NCBI GenBank assembly: GCA_003550325.1
Contig: QKWP01000071.1
Location: 462,036-526,035 of the forward strand
Origin: Gigaspora rosea
Lineage: Eukaryota; Glomeromycota; Glomeromycetes; Diversisporales; Gigasporaceae
Direction: 5' to 3'
DNA length: 64,000 nucleotides
A program made the position numbers and the translations under genes. This document shows positions 1 to 12,517 of this stretch, in pieces. Under the pieces are notes generated by a model that was given only the letters and a program-made list of their open reading frames with translations, searched no databases and was not told the origin of the DNA. Every line of letters starts with the position of its first letter. The stretch's first letter is position 1.

Positions 1-360
1 GGAATTGAAGAAGCGGGTTTTTAGATCTCTCTCTTTTTGTTGAAAAAAAAAGCAAAAAGCAAAAGTTTATTTGAAAATACCTTATATTATTATACTAAAA
101 ATAGCTTGGTTAAATATTTCTCGGGTTAAATATATAAATATTAAATTTTAGGTACAGTAAATATAAGTATTAAATAGGAGCGTACGAAGGTTTGTAGACT
201 TTTTAAAAATAAATTTAAAATCACTGATCCGAATGAACTTATTTAATACTCTAAATAATTTTATTTTTTATTTTTTTTTGTACCCCTAACAATCATTATA
301 TATGCAACTTTTAAAAGATCCTTAATAGAAGCGATACTTCTATTATTATTTCAATTAAAT

Positions 361-577
361 TTATACTATAGCTAAACTTTCGGATTGTAGCACAAATTGA
401 TTTCTAGATTTCAATATTGTAGAAGATTGTGACGAAATTTCACTGCAATTTAAACTATCTGTGTTGTCAGCTAAAATACTAGATTCAATATCCTCAATGT
501 CAGTATCTTCACACATTAGCCCTATACTATCAAGATGTTCTTTATTATTTTTATTAACACACTTTCTATTTTAATGT
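361..577 (-). other. Possible terminal exon remnant, Ser/Asp-rich
   Basis: One minus frame is open from 577 to a TAA at 363-361. It has non-repetitive, acidic and Ser-rich codons (MCEDTDIEDIESSILADNTD, then SLNCSEISSQSS), and a TAG acceptor-like site precedes it. No upstream exon was found and the family is unknown. It could be the tail of a dead transposase. Confidence 0.3.
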
Positions 578-658
578 ATTTTCAATAATTTATTTATTTA
601 TTTTTTATAAAAGCAAAAAAAATAAAATTAAAAATTATTACAAAATTAAGCTTGCTTA

Positions 659-809
659 GAGCCATGTTATTAATCACCTGATTATTTTTTATCAAAGGCT
701 TACCCTTCTCTCTTTTCTTTAATATATATACAGTCTGGTTCTTATATATAATTTCAACTTTTTTTACCACCTCCCCCCCCTAAAAATTACCTGATTTTTG
801 TCACTTCTC
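659..809. mobile_element. Harbinger-like MITE, 151 bp, second copy
   Basis: Flanked by TTA at 656-658 and 810-812. It carries ATTAATCACCTGATTATTTT, TTATATATAATTTCAACTTT and CCCCCCCC runs in the same order as the reverse complement of 50676-50826. The two copies lie 50 kb apart. Confidence 0.85.
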
Positions 810-1319
810 TTATTTATTAACTATTTAATTTAAATAATTTTTTAACAATTAAAGTCTACCTGATAGTAATAATTAATTATAGGTAACCTTTGCAGTTATG
901 AAATTCTTAGTTCACTTTGTAGGTATAAGATTCACAGTTCACTTTTGCAGGTATAAGATTCATAGTTCAATTTATTACTAGTATTTTTAAATCATATAGT
1001 TTAACTTTCTAATGGTAAAGTTTATAAAACTTATTATACATATAATCAGGTTGGACGTTATAAAAGTTAGAATATACTAATATATACGGTGAAAGTCAGA
1101 CAGTAACATTCATGAAACCAATGTTGTGATTTACCTTGCAATATATTCTTTTTGGAACTGGAGCAGATTTACTTGCTTAGTTGACTGTAGAATAAGGTGT
1201 TGTGATTCAAAACCTTTTAACAATTTTTTAATCTCTTAATATCAAGATTATTATTATTAGATACACTGTTATGTACGTGCGTTGATTGGTTAATATGGAT
1301 GTTTGGCACGTAATATAAT

Positions 1320-1615
1320 TTTAATTGGTCAATTCATTTGATCCAAGTTATGATTCGAGTCAAATATCTAATCCAAATCTATTGACTTGAGTCACTATTT
1401 TTTGACTCGGGTAATAACTCTACTAACCCAGTTGACCCGGTTAATCCGGACAACTCAGGTTAACTAATAATTCTATTAGAAATTCTGACCTATTTACCTG
1501 GGTGATTCGGATGACGCGAGTCAACTGAGGTAACTAAAACAGTTCCAGTTAACCCAATTGAAATCAGGTAGGACCGGTTCGGGTAACCAATTAATGATTT
1601 TGATCTCGGTTCAAA
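1320..1615. repeat. Degenerate GTTAACC/GGGTCAACC-type low-complexity tract
   Basis: Words such as GACTCGGGTAA, ACCCAGTTGACCCGGTTAA and CGAGTCAACTGAGGTAAC recur. The right edge CAAATCACTA looks like a hAT-type end, but its partner is not found. A similar tract lies at 53245-53375. Confidence 0.6.
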
Positions 1616-2240
1616 TCACTAGTCATAAGATATTGAAGTTAATGTATTTTTTTATATTTGTTAATATATAATTAGCTTTATGATGTAGTAGTTCAAATTA
1701 AATAATTTCGATTTTTCTTAATGAAAAAAATTGATTGGTATAAGAATTGCCAATTTGGATCACTAGAACATATAATATTCATAATTATACTATATAGATA
1801 TATAGAATACTATAGTAAAAGGACATTGTGATAAATTGTTGATATTTCATGATCCCATGATCAGAATCTAATAATTTTTATATTATTAGATTCCTTTCAT
1901 CGAAAAAAATTGAATAGTATAAAAATCATTAAATTCTAACAGGACCCGAAGAACTCTAATACAACTCAGATCTGAGTTTGTATAATTTTAGCAGTATTTT
2001 AGCCAAATAGATGTATAAAATAGAGCAAAATTTGAAAATTTATATATAAAAATGCAACGTTGATGAATTTTTATGCAAAATTTTCTTTTTTAGAATTATT
2101 TGAGTTGTATCAGAGTTCTTCAGGTTATATTCTAACTATTGAAAAATAAAATATCAATAATTTACCACAATACCTCTAATACAAAAAAATCTATTTATTT
2201 TTAACAAAACTTTAAATTTGAATATCTTTAGATTTAATAA

Positions 2241-2400
2241 GGGTGCTGACATTTATTACCTAATATCCATTTACTATAGGGGCTTACCCCACCCCTAGGT
2301 AAGATCTATAAATAGAATTTTAGCCAATCAAATTTAATTAAGATAAGATTTTTCTTGACCCCCCACCCCCTAAAATATTACCTAATAAATGTCAGCGCCC
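2241..2400. mobile_element. Harbinger-like MITE, 160 bp, TAA duplication
   Basis: Inverted ends GGGTGCTGACATTTATTACC and its complement ending GTCAGCGCCC, flanked by TAA at 2238-2240 and 2401-2403. It has the same build as the 151-bp family (GGG end, A/T motif, then a run of G or C), but a different sequence. Confidence 0.82.
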
Positions 2401-3245
2401 TAACTGAGATCGAATTATTTTGGTATCAATTGATTTGGCTTAATAAAATAAACAAAATATTGTTAACTTTGTTATAATATCCACTATCTCTCTTATATAT
2501 CAAATTTTATAAATCTTGTATATACCACTTATGATAAAACTCTTGAGCACTATATAATATACAAAAAATTAATTTATAATTTTAGTACATATAATACAAA
2601 ACATATTTTACTAAATTAATTGCTAATTCATATAAAAAAATAGTATTTTATAGACAAAATTACTATAAATTTATTATAATTATGAAATCTTTTTTTCTCT
2701 TTAGCTAACTTTTTTTTTATTATATTAATATACTTTATTTTTTAATTGAAAAATGTAAAAATGCTTTTTTATATATAATATAAAAAATTTTTAAAATTGA
2801 ATTAGTAAATAAAAAAATATTTATATTTTATTTATCAGGTCTACTAAAATGCACCTATGGTGTTTTTACAATATGTTATACAAAACCATTAGAATAGCCA
2901 ATCAAAATTTAAGATCAGGTATAATATAAAATTTTAGATTTTTTGTTTATTTTTTAAAAAAACATTCATATCTTAAAAGTTTGCCTATGAAACCACCTTT
3001 GAAGCTCTAATAAAAAAATTCCTTGCTAAATTTTGTATATACTAATGCTCTGATAAAATCCCAGGTCTCACTCTAACTCTAAGGTAATGAAAATTTATTT
3101 TTTGTTTTATAAAAATTTAATTTATTGTTTTTGTTACACAGATTTGCATATCTAATTTACCTATATTGTAAAACTAGAATTGTTGAAATCCAATTACGGG
3201 ATTTCAAGAATATTCAAGTTTTGTACAATTTTAAGAATTACTATA

Positions 3246-3645
3246 GTACAAGAAGCCTATACTCAACATGTTTCAATTTTTAAATCACTATAATTTTTTG
3301 TACAAAAGGTTTTTTTAAAAAACTAACCAATAACTTTGTAAAGCAATATTATTTCTATAAATTTGCCAAATATTTTTTTGAAAAACCTTCTCTATAAAAA
3401 GTTGATATATTTTAAAGATTACTATTATTTTATATATAATTACTATGTATTTCAATTTTAACTAACTTTAAAGTGCTATAACTTTTTATAATGTCAATAT
3501 TTTAAAAATCTAACTAGTAACTTTGTTCATTGTAATAAGCTCTGTGAATTTGCCAAATAGCTTTTAAAATATTGTCTCTACAAAAAGTTGATGCATTTAA
3601 AGTTATACTATGGTATTTTATTGTCTAGTATAGGCTTCTTGTACC
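3246..3645. repeat. Inverted-end repeat, about 400 bp
   Basis: AGTACAAGAAGCCTATACT at 3246-3264 and AGTATAGGCTTCTTGTACC near 3627-3645 are complements. The interior has diverged direct copies of GATTTGCCAAATA. Confidence 0.65.
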
Positions 3646-4030
3646 ATATATAAATGTATTTAATATTGAATAACTTTTGATCTACTGATCTATTTTGAGT
3701 GATTTAGCCACAAAAATAATCATCTCAATGAGATGATTCTAACAAGCCCAAAATTATTTAAACCTAATCACAGGATCATGCGATCGTTTAGAATTAGTAC
3801 AATATAGACAATTAACTAAGAAATGTGTTTTTATATGTAAAATCTATTTCTTGGTTGATTGTCTATATTGTACTAATCTTTATTGATCACAGAATTCTGT
3901 GATCAGATTTAAATGATTTTGGGCTTGTTAGAATCAGCTCATAAGATGATCATTCCTGTGGCTAAATCACCCAAAACAGATCAGCAAATCAAAAGTTATT
4001 CAATGTTAAATGCATTTATATAGTAATTCT
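3646..4030. repeat. Foldback palindrome, 385 bp, plus an extra half-copy to 4185
   Basis: Centre near 3837. Arms carry GAATAACTTTTGATCTACTG and GATTCTAACAAGCCCAAAAT with a CAATATAGACAATTAACTAA core. A third, single arm follows at 4040-4185 (TTTAATGATCCTAGGCTCAT). Confidence 0.82.
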
Positions 4031-5013
4031 AAAAAGTACTATTAAGATCACACAAAACTTGAACATTCTCAGAATCCTGTGATTGGATTTTAATGATCCT
4101 AGGCTCATTAGAATTGTTTCATTGAGACAAACATTTTGGTAGCTAAATCATCTTAAATGGGCCAGTAGATCAAGGGATACCAACAATTTCGTAAACTAGC
4201 CCATATGCCATTTATATATAAAAAAACATAGTAAATTATACTTTCATAATTTATAAAAATCTTATCATTCTTATGTGAATTATGAATTAAATATTTTTAA
4301 AAAGCTAAAGATACATAAAATTGCTAATCAAATCTATATTGATATTATTATATTTAAGCTATTCATCTAATTTTCTGTAGCTATATAGTTAACTAAAGCT
4401 ATACAGCTTATAATACTAATATATATATATAGTATATATAATCTTGCCATTTTGCCAAATTATTTTTCTTGCTTGCCATGTCTTGCCACTATTGCCTTTC
4501 CAAAATGAGAGATTGCCAACTTGCCAACCATCCTAATTTGAAATAATCAATTTATTTTCTTATTAGTACTATTAAGTTGTGAGTATTACTTTTCATTAAT
4601 AATTTATTAATGATCTTATTTGTGCTAATTCAGTTATTTCTTTTTATTTACTCAATGAATTACTTCTTGAGTTGCTACTTATCCAAGTTGATTTACCATA
4701 AATACAATGATAATTTATTAATCAATATTACTCACTAATTTCTTTACCAATACTGATTCAGTCAATAGATCATTTTTATTTGATCTCTTATTCAAATTGA
4801 TTTAACTAATATAACAATAACCAAAGTATTTGAAATAAGTGATAACCTACTCACCTTCTAGTAGTGTTCCACAAAAAAAGGATCTGAATGGATCTGAATG
4901 GATCTGGTATTTTTTAATAGGTATAAATGTAGCATTTTAAAAAGGGTACTAAAACTGAAATTGTACATATAAATGAATATGGAAAACATACTACCGGCAA
5001 CATAATTGACGAT

Positions 5014-5403
5014 AGTAGCTCACCCACAAAAAATTTTCCGGTCATGTGACTTTTTTGTGGCACAAACCAATCAAAATTTGAGATTAGGTGTAATGTGAAA
5101 ATCAAAACAATCAAAACAATCGAATAAAGCGAAAGAATTAAAGTAATAAATCGGGTGGTTAGAGTTTGGGTTAGACGCTTGGTTAGAGTGCTTCTCATAC
5201 CAAAATTTTGCAAAGAATTTTTTTTGTTAATGCGCAGTAGACGATTTCATAGACAAACTTCGGAGTTATTAGTGGTTTTTTATGAAAAATCGTAAAAAGC
5301 GCAATTTTTACGTTACACCTGATCCTAAAATTCAATTGGTTTGCGCCTAGTTTGCGCCACAAAAAGTCACATGACCGGAAAATTTTTTGTAGGTAAGCTA
5401 CGT
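5014..5403. repeat. Inverted repeat with GTCATGTGAC arms
   Basis: CACAAAAAATTTTCCGGTCA then TGTGACTTTTTTGTGGC is mirrored by GCCACAAAAAGTCACATGAC then CGGAAAATTTTTTG. Arms are about 90 bp with a 200-bp loop. Confidence 0.8.
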
Positions 5404-5423
5404 AGGTTAACAGAATTCGTTTG

Positions 5424-5517
5424 TCTCTCACGTGTGTCTGTAGCCAGTAAAACTCGTTGCATAAACCGGAACCGGTTTATGCAACGAGTTTGAAAGACCA
5501 CAGACACACGTGAGAGA
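5424..5517. repeat. Hairpin, 94 bp
   Basis: CTCTCACGTGTGTCTG and AAACTCGTTGCATAAACCGG are followed at once by their complements. The arms are nearly perfect except for a few bases around AGCCAGT / GAAAGACC. Confidence 0.85.
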
Positions 5518-5548
5518 AAAGAGGAGTCTGTTGCCAGTAGTGTAAACA

Positions 5549-5809
5549 GTATTTGCGCGGGTAATACAAACTCAGAAATAGCCAATGGAGAGTGCATTCC
5601 GGATCAGCCGACATAGAATCCGAACACGTACGAAAGGAGAAAAAAGCAAAAACTAGTGTTTAAATCGGACCTTAGTGCACTAATTAAAAATGTTGGGAAT
5701 GAAATTTTACATATAACGAATGTTAATCTGTTTCTAACCCTTAATTTTTATCTCACGCACTTAGTTTATTTAAAATCCTTTTTTGGTTTGTATCACCCGC
5801 GCAAATAAG
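5549..5809. mobile_element. Short copy of the CTTATTTGCGCGGG family, 261 bp
   Basis: Ends GTATTTGCGCGGGTAATAC and CACCCGCGCAAATAAG. The body contains GCACTAATTAAAAATG and ACTTAGTTTATTTA in the same relation as the 24157-25185 copy. Confidence 0.75.
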
Positions 5810-6983
5810 ATTCATCATTAAAAGACCGGAACCTTTGTTGAACTCTACCTTCTAGTAGCGATTTTGCCCATACTATTTGTCGTCACAAACTATTTGATGA
5901 ATAGCATCACACAGTTTCAGCGATAACAATAAGCAAGTGTTTAATGTGATATGATTCATAACGTAGTTTAGGACGTCTCAAATAATTTGGACAGCATTGC
6001 TAGTCGACAGGTCATTTTTTGTATAATATTTGATTTAATCAATAAGTATTATGCAATTTTTTGCAGCCAAACGATTTTTTTTGTTTTTTTTTTTTTTACC
6101 TTTGGCCGGCCAAATGACCAAGTGAGACAAAGTATTTGAATATTTACATGTAAAGATCGTAAATTTTCACTAATTTATTTTTGTTATTAAATTACGAAAT
6201 TGGCATTTCATTTTGTTAGATATTACTATTCAAAATTTGGTATATTTCAAATAAAAATAGTTTCACACTAACATTTTGTAGCCAAATTCGTAAATGTACT
6301 GAGTAAAGTGGTGACACTTTGGACACTTTTTGTGCTATCTATCGCTCTAGCATATCATATAGAATCCGGATTCAATAATTGAATCCAGATTTATCCAGAT
6401 TCAGATTATCATCCGGATACACAAAGTAAGAACCGAATTTAATCCGAATGGTCTTTATCGAAACACTAATTATAATCATACTTGAATTTCGTACCACTGT
6501 AAATATGCACCCCTTTTTCCATCTTTCTTTACAAGGGGTTCAAAGACTATCTACTAACTACTTTATTACTTTGCCTTTTATATTACATCATATGCGTCAT
6601 CATTCGTTGATCTTCAAATTTTCTGATCATGGTCACTGGATTACATACAATATGTACAGTACTAGTTTAAAGACAGCTATTAGGTTTTTTTTTCTTAAAA
6701 AAAAAAGTTGAATACGATTGATAAAATGCTTCAATGGATTCTAATTCAGTATAAAAATTTGTTATACAAAATTAAGTGATCTTATTGGTTCTAGATCCAT
6801 TTAAAACCAGATACGCTTCACCTTTTATAAATGCACTCTGCGCCTTAGTTCTCAACTACTAATGATACTATACAAAAATCACATTCTCTAAATGCATGCT
6901 CTCTTAAATGCACAATTGTTATAAGTTTCAAGGGAGGTGCATCTAGGTGCACGTACTGAAAGTGAAAAGTGAAAAGTTGGACT

Positions 6984-7587
6984 TACGTACGTACAGTACT
7001 AGGGTGGTAACTCAACTAGTAAATCAAAACTATGTCAACAGTATTAGTGATTTTTACTATGATCAGATTTTAATCAGTGAAATTAAAATAATCGATTAAA
7101 TATCATATTGATATATATTTAATTAATAAATAATGCTCAAAATTTTAAAGAATGCACCTTGACATCACACTTCTTTTTTCTAATTTCTTTTAACTAAAAG
7201 CTCTTCGCAAAAGTTATCTCTAAAAAGTTACGCTTGATTTTTCGCAAATACTCTATTAAAGTTTCGACTTGTACAGTTAAGATCTAATTTTTTTTATTTT
7301 TTTCACTTTAAAAAACTAATGAAATTTTAAATTATTTATAAGATGAACGTTCAAGTTTATATGTTAATAGAAAATCTGAAAGCGTAACTTTATTCTCCTA
7401 TATTTAATAAGTTACTTGTAAAAATTTTAAAGTAATTCGTTGGGTTTTCATTAAGTTGCGTCGTTTTAAAGTTAATTAATTTGATTAAATGATCTTTGTG
7501 TAATATGAAAAATCTGATCATACTGCTGTATAGTTTTGATTTACTATTTGAGTTACCAACCTAGTACTGTAGTACAGTACGTACGTA
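6984..7587. repeat. Inverted-end element, about 604 bp
   Basis: TACTAGGGTGGTAACTCAAC and GTAAATCAAAACTAT on the left mirror ATAGTTTTGATTTAC and GAGTTACCAACCTAGTA on the right, with TACGTACGTAC runs outside. The flanks are inverted, not direct, so the true ends are unsure. The 63-codon open frame at 7536 is not a gene. Confidence 0.7.
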
Positions 7588-9138
7588 TCCCTATTTGGAC
7601 ATTAAATTACCCGGATAATCAGCACATAGTTGATAAGTATAACTGTAACAGCAAGGACAATTTTTTACCCGATAGTACGGCGGTAAAAGTCTGCATAAAT
7701 GAATCGATATGTAGCAATCTAACCTAATTTGACATAGTTGGCAATAAAAAACCCAAAATTTATGGATTAACAATTATTATTGCATATACTAATATACTTT
7801 TTAAAAAAAAATTGCATAATTTTAAATATAAAAAACTAAGTTTACTATGTGTAAACAATTAAAAATAAAATCCATATATAGTATGATTATAAAACGTAAC
7901 TACGGTGGTTTTGCACCTATTAAATTTTGATAGGTTTTTCTCAATTTTTTGTTAATTTTGTATAATGTTATATAAAACACTTTTACTAAAACGCACCTAT
8001 GGTGTTTTACTACCTATATTACATTATCTCAAAAGTTACTTAATTAATTAGTATGTGGTGCTCTAAGTAATTAATATATATATATATATGAATTTTTTAT
8101 TAATAGATTGTATTTTTGTACAGTATTTTATTCTCTATAAAAAAAATATCAAATTTTTTGTATAAATCTAAGATGTAAAATTATAGTATATACTGTATAT
8201 AGTTCTATAGTAAAAAAAGTTATAAAACTTTAAATATAAGTTATATATTTTTATAATTTTTTAAATAAGATTACTAAAAAAAATTAACATGCCAATTTTG
8301 ATGATCTAACCACTATTAGAATTAAAAAATTGATTTTCACAACTTTAATTCAAATACTGTACAAGAGGCTTACTTAAAAACAAAGAATTAAAACTATAAA
8401 TTATGTAGTATGAATGTAATTGAACACTTAATGGATTCATTAGGATAGAACGTATAGTATGTGCCTATTGTTATCATTATTAACAATCGTATAATATAGA
8501 ATAGACTGTTAAAAGTGTCTAAAATTTTTTTTTGGGTAATGTTCAATAAGAAAAATTTAACTTACTGAAGTCACATGTAAGTGACATCACTTAAAATGAG
8601 ACTTACGTCAGTTAAAATAATGTTAGTTAAAATAACTTAATAAAATAACGCAACCCTTTTTCAAGATGATGAGAAATGAAGATTAGAAATAAAGATTATA
8701 TTTTAAAAAAAAATGACAACAATTATCGCTATCGTTATTTAAAAGATAATGTCTATTCTTAACTTACTATAAATTTATCGAATGCAAATAGTGATAGAGA
8801 ATAAATAACAAAAAAGTTGAAAATATTCTGGCCCGACCCTTCTATCTATTGTTGATAAGTTTTTGAAGAGGCTGTGAACAGAAACAAAATTTGAAAGAAT
8901 GAGTTATAACGCGTTCATTATCTTGTTTGGTCATAACATAAACATTCAGCATATCGATATGATGGCTTGGACATTAATGAAAGGAAATTAAGTTTTTCTT
9001 AAGAAGATAGAGATCGTAACTCAGATTAATCTTGTCGAATTTTCTTTTTTTAATCAAACAAATGTTGCAAAAATTATATATATATATATATATTTATGAA
9101 TAATTGATTCTGTTTTTTTTTTTTTTTTAAATTAGACG
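7588..9138. other. Intergenic upstream of the tetraspan cluster
   Basis: AT-rich, with a lone foldback arm at 8290-8375 and short TA runs. A T-run just upstream of 9139 is the only promoter-like feature; the 300 bp before the ATG show no clear TATA box beyond TATATA at about 9078. Confidence 0.5.
8290..8375. repeat. Single arm of the TGATCTAACCAC foldback family
   Basis: AATTTTGATGATCTAACCAC, TATTAGAATT and CACAACTTTAATTCAA match the arm of 31567-32015, but no partner arm follows. A similar lone arm lies at 22085-22170. Confidence 0.55.
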
Positions 9139-10142
9139 ATGACTTTAAATCCAAAAAATAAAGATTTTTGTATACGTTTGTGTTTAATCATCCCTTTATT
9201 AATTTTGGCTTTTTTATGTCCTTGCTTGCGTAAGTTATTTTTTTTTTTTATTAAAATTTTGAATTAATAAATGATTATATATCTTAATATTGTATATATA
9301 ATTAATAATTACTAATAATAAAAGAATACGCGAAAATAATTATCCTACTAAGTGCATTTGATCATGCAACAGTAAGCTCTGTTGACATAATGTAAGGCAC
9401 TTTTCGAGAAATGGTTTGTGTGAATTATTATAAAAGTAAACTTTTTTTTATAAATATATATTATATAAATATACACTTTTTAAAAAAAAATGAAAACAAA
9501 ACGATAGATACTTTGCTATTTCGCTCATTTTTCCAGGTAATACCGTAATCGAATTTTTTTGTAAAAAAACTTTTGGTTAAATCTTTTAACGTTTAATGTA
9601 TTTAATTTGTTTAATTTGTTTAATTTGTTTAATTTGTTTTTTTTTTTTTATTATTATTAAGCTTATCTAATCATACAAGGATCATTCGGTTGTGAACGTC
9701 TAAATTTTCGACGATTTTCTGCAATAATAACAAAAAAGTTGTCGATGTTGGCAAAGTAATTTCCATCTTTGTAAAAAAAAAACCATTTTATTTATCATTG
9801 TCTTTCTAAACTTATTTATTAATTATGTAACAGTTATTTACCTGTACTGTGGGTAATCATTGCGAGTAAGTGAAAATTTCATTTATTATAATTAACGATA
9901 TCATTTACAGTACATAATAATTTTTATCATTTTTTTGAATATCAGTACTTTACACGATATACTCAACCGATCAAATACCAGGCTCAAAAAATTCAGAAAT
10001 AGTTCAAGTTTTTCGTCAAATTTATATTGTAAATATAATTTGTATGTGGTTATTTAGCGTCTTTGCAATTTCTTGGAGTATTAAAGATTGTGTAAATCCT
10101 GATTTCACGAATCGTGAATTTGATAATGCCGTAGGTCATTAA
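9139..10142 (+). CDS. Tetraspan membrane protein, cluster copy 1 (six exons, 169 aa)
   Basis: Exons read directly: 9139-9229, 9325-9391, 9508-9536, 9662-9755, 9834-9865, 9946-10142. All introns are GT-AG, with phases 1,2,1,2,1, and the spliced length is 510 nt with a TAA stop. I predict four membrane segments at about residues 12-30, 52-68, 94-110 and 131-149. The first ends in FLCPCL and the last begins IICMW (135-139). A basic loop lies between segments 2 and 3, and the tail is short and polar. Homology with the next two genes supports every junction: exon 3 is 29 nt in all three, and exon 3 reads IYFAISLIFP here against VYLVVSLILP in copy 2. The four-span topology recalls MARVEL or SUR7-type proteins, but I see no diagnostic motif, so the function is unknown. 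It lacks the CPS loop motif seen in copies 2 and 3. The start is the only ATG giving exon 1 the shared length and phase. Confidence 0.85.
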
Positions 10143-10516
10143 TAAGAAAATTTTGTTATCGTTATGAATTGTGAGAAATAGAAAATGTATTAATAATGTA
10201 TTTAATACAGTAACAAATCTTTTTTTTTAAAAAAAAAATTCCCAAGATCCTATTGATTAATTCACGTGTTTATTCAATATTTTACTGTGGCTCGGCGAAA
10301 CTCATGATTTTTGCTTAATATTGCACAACAAACAAATAAATGAACATATTCTTTTTTTTTACTTGGGCTAAGTTGAGGCGATGTGCATTAGTATAGACCA
10401 ACCGTATACATATTTCTATAATCTCATTTCTTTTTAAATTTTTTCACATTATTATTATTCGCGAATTATTATAAATTATACAAATTGCATATGTTTCGTT
10501 ATTTGTGCCGATTAAC

Positions 10517-11576
10517 ATGACTCAAGAAAAAACAAAAGCATATGTGAGAACGTGTTTAGGTGTACCATTGCTGGTAGTATCTTTTCTTTGCCCGTGTTTA
10601 CGTAAGTTTAATATTTTATTTAAGATTCGCGTCTATTTTGTCTGTTATTAAATAACAAGTATCTTTTTTATTTTTCAGAATATTCAAAATTGATTACTTT
10701 CTCAGAAATTTCTATATATGGTTTAAATATATCACCCGTAGATATCGTGTAAGATAGCTTTTTTTTTGTTAATCATTGTCTTCATTTTCTCAACGTTAAT
10801 TTTTTTAACATAATTTTTTTAACGTAATTATACACTTTAAAAAAAAAAATTCATATATGCGCATATTCAAAAATGGTTTAGGTACTTGGTGGTTTCCCTC
10901 ATTCTTCCTGGTAAAATTTTCTTTGACTAGCTCAATAATTGCATTTTATTTACAAACTCACATTATTTAATAATAATAAAAAAAAAAATTCAGCAAGTTT
11001 TGTTATAAAGGGTTTATGTAAACCATTCGAAATTAAGAAATTGTTAAAAGAATCTGCTATTGAGTTTACCAAATGGTCTAGGTATTCCTTCATTGTCATT
11101 TATAAGAATTAAAATGTTTTTTTTTAAAGATTTATTATATTTCTTTCTTTATTATTTATTTATTTATTTATTTATTCGCATTTTTTAAAAAAAAATTTTG
11201 GTATGTAAAGTCCTATAATATTACTTTGGATATTCACCGCAGGTAATTTAAGGTTCATATTCTCCTTTTTCACATTTCAATTTTTTTTTTTTCACATTTA
11301 AATTTCAATCTTTTTTTTATAGTAATATACATGAATTATACAGCAGATGAAATAGGAAGTATACCATTTACATGTCCGAGTGATTACCCTTATAAAGTTG
11401 CAGCTATTCGTACAGCTTGTATAATTCGTTCGGCAAATATAATTTGTATGTGGTCATTTATTTTATTGGCGGTGCTTTGGATTACTGTTGATCTTTATTG
11501 GGATGAAGATGAAGGTGATGATGAGGAGGCCATTAAGAATATTCAAGAAGAGCTTTCACGTGATAATAAAGCTTGA
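10517..11576 (+). CDS. Tetraspan membrane protein, cluster copy 2 (six exons, 185 aa)
   Basis: Exons: 10517-10601, 10679-10748, 10882-10910, 10994-11081, 11211-11242, 11323-11576; GT-AG introns in phases 1,2,1,2,1; 558 nt including TGA. Membrane segments are predicted near residues 12-28, 50-67, 90-107 and 136-158. Segment 1 ends SFLCPCL like copy 1. The loop before segment 4 carries SIPFTCPSDYPYK, matched by SIPEFSCPSSYNYQ in copy 3. Segment 4 starts IICMW (141-145). The cytoplasm-like tail is strongly acidic (EDEGDDEE, about 163-170), unlike the tails of the other copies. The gene starts 374 bp after copy 1 ends and lies in the same direction, so local duplication is the simplest origin. 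A TA/TACA microsatellite follows at 11604-11740. The function is not recognisable; a membrane-bound structural or transport accessory role is only a guess. Confidence 0.87.
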
Positions 11577-11603
11577 TTTTTTTTAATGATATTATGATAT
11601 TAA

Positions 11604-11740
11604 TGTGTATATATATACATATATATATACACATATGTATACATATATACACATATATACACGCATATATACGCATATATACATAAATATACGCATATAT
11701 ACAGTATATATGCATATACGTATATATATATATATATGCT
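11604..11740. repeat. TA/TACA microsatellite
   Basis: About 135 bp of alternating purine-pyrimidine steps (ATATAC, ACACATATAT, GCATATATAC) just after the stop of tetraspan copy 2, probably in or beyond its 3' UTR. The minus-strand open frame through it (MHIYCIYAYIYVY style) is a by-product of the repeat, not a gene. Confidence 0.9.
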
Positions 11741-12517
11741 AGATAATAGTCATCCGATTTAAACTTCATAAAAAAAAAATTTTTTTTTAATTAATGTAAC
11801 AAATAACTTTATTTTTTAATAATGAAACTATTCTTATTTTATCATGATTGATTATCTATCATATAAATTGTATATTAAAAGATATTATATGTAACTTTCT
11901 CTTTATATAACAATAATAATTCTTTTTTATTAATCATTTTATAATTTTGGAAAACGCTCATTTTTTGGGAAAGAAGGACAGAACACATGATGTTCTATCA
12001 ATTTACAAAAAAAAATTTTTAGGAATGAACGTGATCGATTTATCAAAATAAAAAATTTAGCTTAATAAGGTACAAATGAACGTTAAATTCGGATTATATG
12101 TTGTCAGTACTCGGAGAAAAAAAAAAAAAAGATTGGAATGTTAGATGAATTATTATATTTAATCATTTTATTAAGAAAAGAAAAAAAATTTTTTGTTAAT
12201 GGTTGGTTCAGATTAATAAATTCGAAACTTTTGGCACTGTAGTACTCGTGCGCCTTCACGAAACGTAAATTCCGAAAACATTTGGCTTGTACAACAGTAC
12301 TAAAAAGAAAATTAACATCTACTTAATTCTACTGGAAAAAAAAAAATCGTCATAGGTTTATAATAACCCCTACGTGTTTAAATTCTTTCTAACCATGAAT
12401 GAACTTTTATACTTAAAGATGTCTTTCTTTTAAACAAAATATAATTGACGTTTCGATTTACGAATCAAGTTTTACTTTCGAAATATAAATTTTTTTTTTT
12501 TTCTTCAAAAGTGTGTT
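11741..12517. other. Intergenic between tetraspan copies 2 and 3
   Basis: AT-rich with A- and T-runs. No exon homologous to the cluster was found here, so there is no sign of a lost fourth copy in this gap. Confidence 0.5.

Noticed and set aside
4854-5858. Direct repeat ACCTTCTAGTAG at both ends of about 1 kb
   Set aside because: Could be a target duplication of a composite element, but no matching inverted ends were found next to it.
11533-11769. 78-codon minus frame rich in Tyr and Ile
   Set aside because: Translation of the TA/TACA microsatellite.
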